A stretch of 64,000 nt of DNA from an uncultured Clostridium sp. (lineage in GTDB: Bacteria; Bacillota; Clostridia; TANB77; CAG-508). Below are positions 41,959-52,436 of this stretch, in pieces. The position numbers were made by a program, and so were the translations under genes. Where the stretch lies: positions 124,001-188,000 of the forward strand of contig CANBHY010000001.1 in the NCBI GenBank assembly GCA_947368535.1. The letters are read 5' to 3'. The stretch's first letter is position 1, and every line of letters begins with the position of its first letter. The notes beneath the pieces are model-generated. The model saw nothing but the letters and a program-made list of their open reading frames with translations. It was not told the DNA's origin and did no database searches.

Positions 41959-44900
41959 TTATTTGTTTAATAATTTTATTTTTTCTTTTTTGTAATGTGG
42001 TTTTCTTTTTATAACTATTATTCCTGCTGCTAATATCATTCCTGTTGCTACTATTAAAATATAGCTATTTTTCTTGTTATATTCTCTTATTGAAATACCT
42101 GTAGGTTCTGTTAATGTTACATAACTTGGTGAGTCTGTATCTCTTTCTCCGTTTAAATGTAATGTATTTGAACCAACAACCACTTCTTTTGCACCTTGAT
42201 AATCTGTAACTAAATTTCCATCTTTGTATCCTGTTGCTGCTATAAATTCTCCTCTAGATACTTGTGCATTTCCTGGAACTGATAATTCGTCTCTTCTTCC
42301 TACTGTGTTTGAATATTTTACAATTTCAGCAACATTGTTATATAAGTCATTGTTAGAGTTTTCTTCTGTTAATGTTTTTGTTATAACAACTCTGATTTTT
42401 CCAGTTGAATTCTTTCCTTCTCCTTCTGCCGCAGCACTTGGTACTAGTTTTGTTATTGCTGATGGATTTTCATCTTCTGATTTTGATAATAGAACATTTT
42501 TCTTTTCACCTGTGATATATGCTCTTTCTTTTGAATCTAATAATAATTTATCACCATTTTTATTTATGTATACTTCATCAGCTAATATTTTGTTATCTTT
42601 TAAATATTCTAATGTTGTTTCATCCCAGCTACTATTTTCTACTAATGTATTAGAGTCTTTGTCTGATGATGCGTCATTATCTATATAGTCAATAATTTGC
42701 TCTACTTTTGTTGTTACTATTTTATCTCCATCATTGTTTTGGTTATTATAGTAGTTTAATCCTACATAATCTCCGTATGTAATTAATTCTCCTGATACAT
42801 ATGGTGTGGATTTTTCTAGTTCAAGTACTTTATCTAATACTTCTTGTGATGTTTCATATGATGCTAATTTTCCTGTCCAATCAACTTCTGAGTTATTTGT
42901 TACTTTAATTTGATATTCAATCTTTAATAATGTTCCTGTTTTGAAATCACTTTCCATTGGAATATATTCGAAACCTTGAACATTTCCTTTTGTATCTACG
43001 TGAACTACTTTATCTATGTATTTGTTGTTTTTATTTTCTTTGTCTACAGTTCCATCTTCTTTGTATGATACACTTAATAGTAATTCATTTCCATCTTCTT
43101 TATATAATGAAATCTTTGATATTTTCTTATCAAGATCAATTACTGTTTTAGATCTTCTTTCTAATCCAAAGTCTATGTTTTTAACTATATAAGTATATTC
43201 TTTTAGTCCATCTACTATTTTAACTGTTCCATAGTCTATATAATCTTGATGTTCAATTTCAATATTTAATTTTGCTGTATTTGCAACCATTTGAGTATTT
43301 TCTATTAATTTTGAATGGTTGCCAGATTGATCAGCACTTTCTAATACACTACCAATTTGGTTATCAATATTTTTTGAATATGCTATTACTTTCATTCTTT
43401 GTAATTCATAGTCTCTTGCATCAGATATTCTTACATCATTTAATGTTGATGTTCTTAAATCTTGCCATTCATTATCTAATGTAGATGTTCCGTCTTCATT
43501 TAGCATATTTACTTGATATGCTGTATTTTTGTAGTCTTGACCATTGTAATATATGTTTGATTCTTTATTTCCATATTTGAATCTTACTACATAATTTCCT
43601 GCTACCATACCTTTTAAGTCATAGTATCCATTTGCATCTGTTACTACATTCTTTAATCTGTATAGTTGTTTTTCTTTATCTGTTAAATCTGGGAAATCAT
43701 CTTCTGTCCAAATTTTTTCGTATTCGATTCCATCTATTTGTATTTTTTCAACTACTTGTACGTCGATGTCTTTAACTTTTAGTTCTCCATCATCCATTGT
43801 ACCATTTGCAACTTTTTGGTTATATAATAAATTGATTGTTTCTTGATCTTCCCAAACGTTTCCGTTTATTTCTCTATTATATCCATATAATTTTATGTCT
43901 GTTGCTGGTGCAGATTCTGTATCATCTTCATACCACTCTTTAACATTTCTCTTTAAATCAATATTGTCTGGTGCTGAATCTCTATCTATGATACCTGCAA
44001 CTTTTCCATTTGGATAGTATGTAGAATAGTTTGCAATTTCTGCTACATTGTTCTTTTCACCTAATAAGTTTGGTCTGTCTGATGTTCCTTTATATCCGTT
44101 TTGATCTACTTCAAATGTTATAAACATTTCTAATTGATCTCCAGCAGATAATTTTGTATCTTTAAATGCTGTTATTGTTAATTTTTTGTAATCATTATTT
44201 ACTTTTCTGTTTGTATCATTACATTTAAATTTGTTCATTCCCTCTGACCAATATGTATATTTAGCTATTTCATCAGCTTTTACTATTCTATAGTAAGGTT
44301 GTTCTGCAACTACCTTATTAATTCTTTCTTGGTCATTATTTAATACATTTGCTTTAATATCTTCATTTACTAGTGTAAATGTTTTATCATAGTAATCATT
44401 TAATTGATTTATTGTTGCTAATAAGTCTTTTTCTGCTGCACTTTCGTTATTAACTGCTATTCTATATGTTAAATATACTTTTAAATCTGTGTCTGCTTTT
44501 ATTTTTCTTACAGCTTCTGCACTTGTGTTATATACTGTTGAACGATATTCATAATCTGAGCTATGTAAATCTATAGTATATCTTCCTATTTTACATGCTT
44601 CTATTTGAATTTCTAGAGCTTCTTTGTTTGCTTCATCTTCAACATCTACATATTTATTGTATGTTTTTGTAACTTCTTTTTCGTTTACTAATATTTCGGC
44701 TTTATATAAGTCTTTGAATACTGATAAGTCTGCTTTTTCTCTTTCTTTTACACCTAAGTTTATGTGTAACATATAATCATATATTGTTTTGTAAGTTGTT
44801 GTTCTTCCTGTTTCTCCTTCTATAACGCTTAACTCTACAACATCGTCAGCTTCGCTTACTGAAATTTTGTTATTTACTGGATAGTAAACTCCTGTATTTC

Positions 44901-47145
44901 CTGTAGTTGCTGTCATTTTATATTGATCGATTATATGTTCATTTTTGTCTAAAACTGTTAATGTTGATAATCTTCTTGTATTTGTGTTATTTGGTAGTGA
45001 GAATTCTTTTGAAGTATATTCTAATGTTAGAGTATCTTTTCCATTAGTTGAGTATCCTGTTGTATCTCCATTTCTTTCCATTGCATTTCCACCATATACT
45101 TCAGTGAATTTCTTATTATAAGTATCTCTAACTTTAGCATCTTCTGATGCGATGGAGTCATTTTCATATTTTACTTTTTCTCTTTTTGATGCTGATATAT
45201 ATTTATTTGCATCTCCTCCTGCTGTTGGTAATGGACTTGAAGCTTCATAATGTTGACCATCATATTTGAATTCAACATCATATGAAACTGTATATCCATT
45301 TTGTTTTAAGTAAATAACATCTCCCGTTCCTGGAACGTTTATATTTGGAATTTCATAGTGTCCGTTTTCATCAGTATATATTGGATATGATAATTTCTTT
45401 TTGTTTGATTCATCATATATGTTTTGTAATTTTCTACTTACTACATTGCCTGATCTATCTCTTAATACTTTATAAATATATACTTCTGCATTTTTGTATC
45501 CTGTGTCTCCTGCTTCTCTAGTTCCTTCTTTAAATCCTGGATTCTTTTTGTCTGCTTTTTTATCAATCCAAACTTCACCTTCCATAGGAATAGTTAATCT
45601 GATTAATTCTCCTTCACCTTCTATTCCAAATGAATATTCAGCTTTTTCGTACCATCTTGCACCAACATATACTTGTGCTAATGGTTGAGATGTTTTTGGA
45701 TCTAGGTCTGTTAATTCTAACCAGTAATTCCATTTTACAATATGGTTATGGTAATATCCATGAGAGCATTTTTTTGCTCCTCCTGAACATGTTTTGTGTC
45801 CTTTACTGTTATATTGTGCACTTGTATGTGTTCCTCCACATGAACAAGTTTTAGCTCCTTCATTACACCAGATTGCTTCTGATTTTGGTTCCCAAGTTGC
45901 ATCAAAGTATTTACCATCTAATCTTGTATATTCTCCTCCTGCGTTCATGTATTTAAAGCTAAATTCTAAGTCTGCAATAAATCTTGCATCCTCTTCATAA
46001 TCTAATACAACATAGAATTCTTCTCCGTTATGTGGGAATGTTGCTTTGTCATCTGATGTTCTATCATTATATTTAAAGAACCATTTTGAATCATCAACTT
46101 TTCCTAAGTTTGTATATAATACAGCGTCTGTTATGCATGAGAAATCTACTGTTCCTCTTTCAGTTGTTACTGATTCTTCGTAATAATGTAATTTAAATGG
46201 TCCAATTAAGTATCTTTCATTTTCTCTGTCATATTGTACTTCTGCATTTTCGTCTTCATGTGATACTTTAAAATCTATTACTGGTGCTGTAACTGTAGCT
46301 GTTTTTCCATGTACTGTTACTGTTTTTTGTTCTGTTATTATTTTTCCATTTTCTCTTTTTGCTACTTTATTTATGTATTCTGCAAATGCTTTTGCTTCTT
46401 GTGAGAATGGTGTTGATGCTATATCGCTTGCATTTCCTCCAGCATCTGTTTTCCACCAAGCATATTGTACATATGTATATGGGAAGAATTCACCACTATT
46501 TGATACTTCTACATAAAAGTATTTTCCTGATTCTTCGTCCTTAGTTACGAATCTAGTTGGCTCTGCTGAGTCTTCATCTATGTCTACACCATATAATACA
46601 GTTCCATATATGTTATAGAAATATGCATCTGATATATCTCCTGTAAATTCTTCATTTGTTACATTATAGAAATCATTTCCTTGTGAAGGAACGTTTTCTG
46701 ATATTTCAGCTAGTATGTATGCTTCTTCTGGAGTTGCTATTCTTTTTTCTGATTCTACATAATATCCGTATGTACGGCTAGTTGTTGCAGAATATGGATT
46801 CTGGAAATTATCTGATGTTACATCTCCTGATGCCATTTGTGTTTCCCTAAATAATTGTTTTCCAATATCATTCATTGTAAGATATGGTTCGCTTTGACTT
46901 CTGTCTCCTGCTCTTACAATTGTTCTTGAATATCCATTTAATGCAATACCATGTCCACTGCATAGTGTATCTTTTTCATTTATCAAGTCATCATATGTTA
47001 TATATGGAAATCCTGATGGTAGTCCGTCACCTTCTGATAACATTTCATTTGTAGATCTCGCTAATATTTTATATCCTGAATATACTAATGCCATTAATAC
47101 TAATATTAATATTGCTGTTACTAAAAATCTTTTTTTGTTATTCAT
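41959..47145 (-). CDS. Giant cell-surface protein with SdrD B-like domains and a Cys/His cluster
   Basis: A protein of about 1728 residues. An N-terminal signal or anchor segment (about 5-27) is followed by a large extracellular region. It holds a Cys/His-rich stretch near residues 425-470 (TCSCGGTH, KTCSGGAKKC, YYHNH), Cna-B/SdrD B-like domains (GYKNAEVYIYK...TDENGHYEIPNI and REINGNVWED...TDANGYYDLKG), then a C-terminal TM (SYILIVATGMILAAG) and basic tail. There is no LPxTG motif; the segment before the TM reads VTLTEPTGISIRE. Start ATG at 47145, after AAAGGGGG. It lies 4 bases after the upstream giant gene, so the two form one operon. The role is probably adhesion or an envelope layer. Confidence 0.85.
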   Translation of the reverse strand: MNNKKRFLVTAILILVLMALVYSGYKILARSTNEMLSEGDGLPSGFPYITYDDLINEKDTLCSGHGIALNGYSRTIVRAGDRSQSEPYLTMNDIGKQLFRETQMASGDVTSDNFQNPYSATTSRTYGYYVESEKRIATPEEAYILAEISENVPSQGNDFYNVTNEEFTGDISDAYFYNIYGTVLYGVDIDEDSAEPTRFVTKDEESGKYFYVEVSNSGEFFPYTYVQYAWWKTDAGGNASDIASTPFSQEAKAFAEYINKVAKRENGKIITEQKTVTVHGKTATVTAPVIDFKVSHEDENAEVQYDRENERYLIGPFKLHYYEESVTTERGTVDFSCITDAVLYTNLGKVDDSKWFFKYNDRTSDDKATFPHNGEEFYVVLDYEEDARFIADLEFSFKYMNAGGEYTRLDGKYFDATWEPKSEAIWCNEGAKTCSCGGTHTSAQYNSKGHKTCSGGAKKCSHGYYHNHIVKWNYWLELTDLDPKTSQPLAQVYVGARWYEKAEYSFGIEGEGELIRLTIPMEGEVWIDKKADKKNPGFKEGTREAGDTGYKNAEVYIYKVLRDRSGNVVSRKLQNIYDESNKKKLSYPIYTDENGHYEIPNINVPGTGDVIYLKQNGYTVSYDVEFKYDGQHYEASSPLPTAGGDANKYISASKREKVKYENDSIASEDAKVRDTYNKKFTEVYGGNAMERNGDTTGYSTNGKDTLTLEYTSKEFSLPNNTNTRRLSTLTVLDKNEHIIDQYKMTATTGNTGVYYPVNNKISVSEADDVVELSVIEGETGRTTTYKTIYDYMLHINLGVKEREKADLSVFKDLYKAEILVNEKEVTKTYNKYVDVEDEANKEALEIQIEACKIGRYTIDLHSSDYEYRSTVYNTSAEAVRKIKADTDLKVYLTYRIAVNNESAAEKDLLATINQLNDYYDKTFTLVNEDIKANVLNNDQERINKVVAEQPYYRIVKADEIAKYTYWSEGMNKFKCNDTNRKVNNDYKKLTITAFKDTKLSAGDQLEMFITFEVDQNGYKGTSDRPNLLGEKNNVAEIANYSTYYPNGKVAGIIDRDSAPDNIDLKRNVKEWYEDDTESAPATDIKLYGYNREINGNVWEDQETINLLYNQKVANGTMDDGELKVKDIDVQVVEKIQIDGIEYEKIWTEDDFPDLTDKEKQLYRLKNVVTDANGYYDLKGMVAGNYVVRFKYGNKESNIYYNGQDYKNTAYQVNMLNEDGTSTLDNEWQDLRTSTLNDVRISDARDYELQRMKVIAYSKNIDNQIGSVLESADQSGNHSKLIENTQMVANTAKLNIEIEHQDYIDYGTVKIVDGLKEYTYIVKNIDFGLERRSKTVIDLDKKISKISLYKEDGNELLLSVSYKEDGTVDKENKNNKYIDKVVHVDTKGNVQGFEYIPMESDFKTGTLLKIEYQIKVTNNSEVDWTGKLASYETSQEVLDKVLELEKSTPYVSGELITYGDYVGLNYYNNQNNDGDKIVTTKVEQIIDYIDNDASSDKDSNTLVENSSWDETTLEYLKDNKILADEVYINKNGDKLLLDSKERAYITGEKKNVLLSKSEDENPSAITKLVPSAAAEGEGKNSTGKIRVVITKTLTEENSNNDLYNNVAEIVKYSNTVGRRDELSVPGNAQVSRGEFIAATGYKDGNLVTDYQGAKEVVVGSNTLHLNGERDTDSPSYVTLTEPTGISIREYNKKNSYILIVATGMILAAGIIVIKRKPHYKKEKIKLLNK

Positions 47146-47149
47146 TAGA

Positions 47150-50100
47150 CTAAACCCCCTTTCCAATTTTAACTTGAATTTTATATATTATTTTACTCTT
47201 ACGAATAGCTATTGTTGCAACTATTCCTGCTAAGATTATTGTTATTAGTAATGATATGTATATTAATGTATTTCCTGTTTGTACACCTATAATTAAATCT
47301 GCTGATGACATATCGTCGTCTTTTTGATTTTTATCATTTGGTGTAGAATCTTTATCTGAGACTCCTGCTTTATTATAATCTTCTGCTATTTCTGCTTGAT
47401 TATTTACGATACCTGTATTAGTATCTGTCATTGTTTTTGTTAATACTAATTTGATAGTTTTTGATTCTCCTACTGCTATTGAGTTATCTGCAAAAGCTTC
47501 TGTATAAAGATTTCCATCATTTCCTTTATACCATGAATTATTTAATTCTGTACTGAATTCTAATTCTTTTGGCATATAGTCTACTATCTTTTTGGCATAT
47601 CCTTCTACTTCACCTTCATTTTTAACTGTTATTGCATATTCTACAATAACACTTGATCCGCTTAAGTTTTTTCCGTTTATATCAACTTTAGCTAATTCTG
47701 TATTATCAAAATCGTATGATTTTGTTCCTTTACTATTTTGAACTGTAACTTTTGTTATTCTTTTTGTTAGTGCTAGATCAAATATTTTTGCTTCTATTAA
47801 TCCCATATCTATATTTGATTTACTTCCATTGTTTATTGTTATAACATCTGTTATTGCTACTGTTTTGTTTTCTTCTTTTCCTGAAATAACATCTGAATTT
47901 CTGTCTTCACTAACACCTTGCTTTTTATATTCTGTTAATCCATATCTGCTACTATCATAAGAAAATACTACTGTATATTTTCCATTTGATAAGTTTTTAA
48001 ATATGTATTCTCCGTCTGCTGTTGTTACTGTTTTTTCTATTTGTTTTCCTGTTTCAGCATTTACAAGTTTTACTTCTATTCCAGATACTTTTTTCTCTGA
48101 AGCTTCTCTTTCTCCATCTTTTTCTGACTCTAACCATACTGTTCCTTTTATTTCGTAAGTTGTTTTTACGTCGTTTTGGTCTGTTTTAACAACCAATTTG
48201 TTTGTATTATCATTTTCTGTATCTGGTTCTTTTTGTGTTTCTGCTGTTTTTTCTATAATATGTGATACTTGATTAGATTTTAATTTTGAAATCTCTATCG
48301 CTTCAACATCACCTATATTTGATATTGTTTTTTGCTTTGTTTGGATATCATTTACTTTTGCTGTAATTTTAGCTTCTAAAGTTCCTTCTGGTAAGATATT
48401 AGTATAAATTGTTGCATCTTCATTTTTGGCAACTACTTTTGATACTTCTACATCATCTACTTTATATTGCAATTTTTTAATTGTTACTTCTTCTGGTAAT
48501 GTATCTTTAAAAGTGACGTTGTTTGCTCTTACAGCTCCTGTATTTTTTACATTGAATGTATATTCTATTTCATCTCCAACTTTGATGTACTCATTTGTTT
48601 TGTCTGTTTTTTGTGTTATTTCTAAGTTTGGTCTTCCTACTTCTATATCTACTTGTCCTGCTTGATATTTTTCTCCATTTACTTCTATGTTTGATATTGT
48701 AGATATTGTATCTTTATATATTCCGTCTTTCATTTCTGCTGTAACAAATTTTCCTATAACTAGTATTGTTCTTCCTGGATTTAATTCATCTATTGTCCAT
48801 GTTACTTCTCTTTTTTGTTCGTTGTATGTTGTTGCTTTTATTTTCTTTATAGTAATTCCATCTTCTTCATATCCTGTTATATAACTTTCACTATATTTTA
48901 AACCTTGTGGTAAAATTTTAGTTACTTTTATATTTTTCATTGTTTCATTACTATTATTTTTAATTTTAATTTTTGATTCTATTGTTTCGTTTACTCTAGC
49001 TATTGTTTCTTCTGTTTCAACTGTTTCTTCTGCAACTAGATTTGATTTTGTTACTGTTATTGAATCATTTACTGTTGATATTTCTTTTGCTAAATCTGTA
49101 GCTGATATGTTTGATTCACATACTAATTTTACTTCTGGTATATTTTCAACTGTTTTTGTTTCATACTTTTCTTCACCATTTTCATCTACATAGCTTTGAT
49201 TTATACTGTATGTTCCATCTTCATTTTTTGTAAATCCTTCTGTATTTGCATAGTATTCTTCTATGCTTGGTAATTTATTTGCTTGAACATAGAATTCTAC
49301 ATTTTTTGTTTCTTCTGGTTTAATTTCATCTATTTTTGCTATTACTTCTTTATCTGCTTTTAGCTTCCATCCTTTTGCTTCTTCAACTGATTGTGAACTT
49401 GTATGTACAGCTAAAGTTGCCCATTGTGGTATTTTAGTTTTTACTACTACATTTTCTGCCGTATCTGTTCCTGTATTTTTTATTTTAATAATATATTTAA
49501 TTTTTTCATATTCTTTAATTGATTTTTCTTTTAAGTTTGTTGTTGTTTCTACTTCTATTTGTGGTCCTACACCTGTTGTTAATCCTATAATATCTGATGT
49601 AGAAATTTCTTTTTTAGCTGCTACTTCATCTTGATTGTTATATATAGTTTCAAAAGAACTATATATATCTGTGTTGTGTTCTAGATCTGCTGGAATTTCA
49701 TATTGATATGTATATTTTAATACATCTCCTGATTCCATTTCATATTCGTTTGGTACTATTAAATATGATTTTGCATCTATGTCGCTTGAATCTGTTGTCC
49801 ATCCATTTTCTTCATTTTCAAGATCTTCTGTTGCTTCTTCGTTTTCTGAGTAATAAACTTTTGCATCTACTTTATTATTTGTATTTTGTGAAATGCTTCC
49901 ATAAAGATTTGTGTCTATTGTTGTTCCTAAATCTTTTCCTGTTTCAAAATCTTTATTTCCTTTGAATGGAATTCTTCCTAAAATTTTAATATCATCACAT
50001 TTGTTTTCATTATTATTCATCACAATAATGTCCATTGTTGCAATTTTTTCTTCATCAAATATTTCAATTTTATCTGTAACAACACCTTGTTCAACTGATG

Positions 50101-52201
50101 TTATAGATTTTCCTGTCTCTTCATAACCTGATGTTTTATTTATACTTACCATTCCTACTGGTGCTTTTATTTCTACTTCTGTGCTTGCAGTTCCTAGCCC
50201 GTTTTCAGCTACGTTTTTATATTTTGTAGCATTTTCATTTTTATATTCTAAAATTATTTTTTCTGCTTTTGATGGAGCATATAAATCTAATGTTATATTT
50301 GAGTTTATTATTATGTTTGTACCTTTTGCTATATTATTTGTATTATATCTTGTTTGTTCTCCATCTACTTTTATATTTAATACTGTTCTTCCTTCTTCGT
50401 TTTTATCAATAGTAGACTCTTTTATATTAAATACTTCTTCAGAGTTTGCTATTGCTATGTTTGTTATCTCTACATTTTCCACATATTCTGGGAAAGTTAC
50501 TTTAAATTCTGGATTTTTATATAAATCGTTTTCTATACTGTTATTGTTTAATTTAATGTCTAATTCTATGTCTCTGTTTTCTGCTATTGTGCTTAGTGTT
50601 TTTCTTGATATTGTTAATTCTGCATTTGTTTCTGGTTTTTCTAAATCTATTTTAACTTCTGCATTTCCAATATTGTTTTCTACACCTTGGCTTAGAATAT
50701 AGCTTCCTATATAATTTATATTTAAATTTGAGAATGTTTTAATTTGTTCATAAGAATATTCTGTATTAGTAATTTCTTTTTTAGTGTTTATTACTAATAT
50801 ACCTTCTTTAACTGGTTTTGTTGTTTTTATTGTTGCTTCATTTATATCTACATCTACTGAGTAATTATCTTTTGATATTGTAGAAACTAGCTCATTGTTT
50901 TCATTATATATTTCAATTTTTCCGTCTAGTCCTAAAATATTTTCAAAATTTTCTTTTGAAACAGATATATTTTTTATTTTAGATGTATTTGTTTCGAAAA
51001 TTTCTTCTTCATTTTCAAAACTTTCTTTTTCATCTTTTATTATAATATTTTCAACCATTTCTGTTGATGATATATCAACTTTTAATGTAGTTTGATATTC
51101 TGTTTTGTATTCATTTTCTTCTGATAATGAGTTTGTTAGTATATTTCCTAATTCAAGAGTTTCTTGAGCTTCGCTTTCTATTGAAATAATACTTCCTAAA
51201 CTTTCATTTAATTCATATTCTGCTATTAGTTCGTAATCAGATTTTTCATCTGTTCCAAACATGAAAACAGAACCATTTATTTTATTATTTATTTTAAATG
51301 GTTTTTCAATCTCTTTATCTCCAGAAAAAACATATGTAATTAAAAACTCATTTGTTTTTATTGTTTCTTCTGCTTTTTCTATTTTAACTTTTATTTTTCC
51401 GTCTTCATCATATGACCAGTCGTCATTATTTAATGTTTCTCCGTTTTTGTTTGCCACAATTATTTTATCTACTTTGTAACCATCTAATTTTATCGCTTCT
51501 ACTTCTAATTCTTCTTTAGCGACAAAACTATTCTTTTCTGGTATCCATGATTTTATTTCGGTTTGAAGAATAATTCCTTTACTATTTTGTGATTCGTAAG
51601 GAATATATTTTTTTAATTCTGATGTAATATTAAATTCTGTATTTGTATTCCATACTAGTCTTAATACTATGTTTTCAGAAATACTGTTTTCTTCTCCTTG
51701 ATTATCTACATATGTACCTATTAGCTTTGCGTTTATCTTTTTGTTTAAGTTGTCTATTTTTTCGCTTTCTTTATATTTTATAGGTAACACTATAGTTGTT
51801 TTTCCATCAGCGCTTATATTTGAAAGTGATACTTTATTTTTTTCAACACTGTATTCACTATTAGCTGATTCTTCTATTTCAAAAGATAATCCATTTTCTG
51901 ATTCAATTAGTATTTGAGCATTTTTTAAATATCCTTCTTTTTTCACTTCAATTTCTAATTGTAAAGCTAGATTTTCTTCATCGATAGTTCCTTCAAATTC
52001 GTATCCTTGTTTTTCTTCAGCTTTTATAAAGTTCACATCATAATTTACATTTTTTGATGTATATTCTGAATCTTGTTTTCCTATTTCCTTAGATTCAGCA
52101 TAGCTGATATTTGCGAATATTGTAAATGCATTTGCAAATACAAAGCAAAAGATTAAACATGTTGCTATTATTTTCTTATAGCCACTCTTCTCTTTTAACA
52201 T
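47150..52201 (-). CDS. Giant cell-surface protein with DUF11-like and SdrD B-like repeats
   Basis: A protein of about 1683 residues. It has a signal peptide (hydrophobic IIATCLIFCFVFANAFTIFA, cut near SYA at about residue 35). Several DUF11-type repeats follow (IKYIIKIKNTGTDTAENVVV, EYTFNVKNTGAVRANNVTF, EYAITVKNEGEVEGYAKKI). One SdrD B-like domain lies near the C-terminal third (KGTVWLESEKDGERE...TADGEYIFKNLSNGKYTV). The C-terminus is VQTGNTLIYIS, a TM segment and a basic tail. VQTG replaces LPxTG. The start ATG at 52201 has AGGAGG upstream. It is the first gene of a two-gene operon behind a good promoter. Confidence 0.85.
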   Translation of the reverse strand: MLKEKSGYKKIIATCLIFCFVFANAFTIFANISYAESKEIGKQDSEYTSKNVNYDVNFIKAEEKQGYEFEGTIDEENLALQLEIEVKKEGYLKNAQILIESENGLSFEIEESANSEYSVEKNKVSLSNISADGKTTIVLPIKYKESEKIDNLNKKINAKLIGTYVDNQGEENSISENIVLRLVWNTNTEFNITSELKKYIPYESQNSKGIILQTEIKSWIPEKNSFVAKEELEVEAIKLDGYKVDKIIVANKNGETLNNDDWSYDEDGKIKVKIEKAEETIKTNEFLITYVFSGDKEIEKPFKINNKINGSVFMFGTDEKSDYELIAEYELNESLGSIISIESEAQETLELGNILTNSLSEENEYKTEYQTTLKVDISSTEMVENIIIKDEKESFENEEEIFETNTSKIKNISVSKENFENILGLDGKIEIYNENNELVSTISKDNYSVDVDINEATIKTTKPVKEGILVINTKKEITNTEYSYEQIKTFSNLNINYIGSYILSQGVENNIGNAEVKIDLEKPETNAELTISRKTLSTIAENRDIELDIKLNNNSIENDLYKNPEFKVTFPEYVENVEITNIAIANSEEVFNIKESTIDKNEEGRTVLNIKVDGEQTRYNTNNIAKGTNIIINSNITLDLYAPSKAEKIILEYKNENATKYKNVAENGLGTASTEVEIKAPVGMVSINKTSGYEETGKSITSVEQGVVTDKIEIFDEEKIATMDIIVMNNNENKCDDIKILGRIPFKGNKDFETGKDLGTTIDTNLYGSISQNTNNKVDAKVYYSENEEATEDLENEENGWTTDSSDIDAKSYLIVPNEYEMESGDVLKYTYQYEIPADLEHNTDIYSSFETIYNNQDEVAAKKEISTSDIIGLTTGVGPQIEVETTTNLKEKSIKEYEKIKYIIKIKNTGTDTAENVVVKTKIPQWATLAVHTSSQSVEEAKGWKLKADKEVIAKIDEIKPEETKNVEFYVQANKLPSIEEYYANTEGFTKNEDGTYSINQSYVDENGEEKYETKTVENIPEVKLVCESNISATDLAKEISTVNDSITVTKSNLVAEETVETEETIARVNETIESKIKIKNNSNETMKNIKVTKILPQGLKYSESYITGYEEDGITIKKIKATTYNEQKREVTWTIDELNPGRTILVIGKFVTAEMKDGIYKDTISTISNIEVNGEKYQAGQVDIEVGRPNLEITQKTDKTNEYIKVGDEIEYTFNVKNTGAVRANNVTFKDTLPEEVTIKKLQYKVDDVEVSKVVAKNEDATIYTNILPEGTLEAKITAKVNDIQTKQKTISNIGDVEAIEISKLKSNQVSHIIEKTAETQKEPDTENDNTNKLVVKTDQNDVKTTYEIKGTVWLESEKDGEREASEKKVSGIEVKLVNAETGKQIEKTVTTADGEYIFKNLSNGKYTVVFSYDSSRYGLTEYKKQGVSEDRNSDVISGKEENKTVAITDVITINNGSKSNIDMGLIEAKIFDLALTKRITKVTVQNSKGTKSYDFDNTELAKVDINGKNLSGSSVIVEYAITVKNEGEVEGYAKKIVDYMPKELEFSTELNNSWYKGNDGNLYTEAFADNSIAVGESKTIKLVLTKTMTDTNTGIVNNQAEIAEDYNKAGVSDKDSTPNDKNQKDDDMSSADLIIGVQTGNTLIYISLLITIILAGIVATIAIRKSKIIYKIQVKIGKGV

Positions 52202-52262
52202 AATTAAACATCCTCCTATGTTTTTTCTCAAATATAGACTTTTTTTGCAGTCCTACATAAAT

Positions 52263-52292
52263 ATTATACTACGGAACAAGGGGTTTTTTCAA
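52263..52292 (-). promoter_or_regulatory. Sigma-A promoter of the surface-protein operon
   Basis: On the minus strand TTGAAA (52287-52292), 18-base spacer, TATAAT (52263-52268), about 60 bases before the start. The rest of the 52202-52397 gap is AT-rich with no gene seen. Confidence 0.75.
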
Positions 52293-52397
52293 TAGTTTAT
52301 TACTAAAATATTACATTTTTTTTACTTTTTTGTTACTTATTATAATATATATATTATACAAGCCTTTTTTTAGTATCTTTTTTCTACTTAAAATTTA

Positions 52398-52433
52398 AAA
52401 AAACTTGAATTGAAAATCCAATTCAAGTTTTTT
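52398..52433 (-). terminator. Terminator of rsmA
   Basis: AAAAAACTTGAATTG pairs with CAATTCAAGTTTTTT directly after the rsmA stop on the minus strand. Confidence 0.85.
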
Positions 52434-52436
52434 ATA

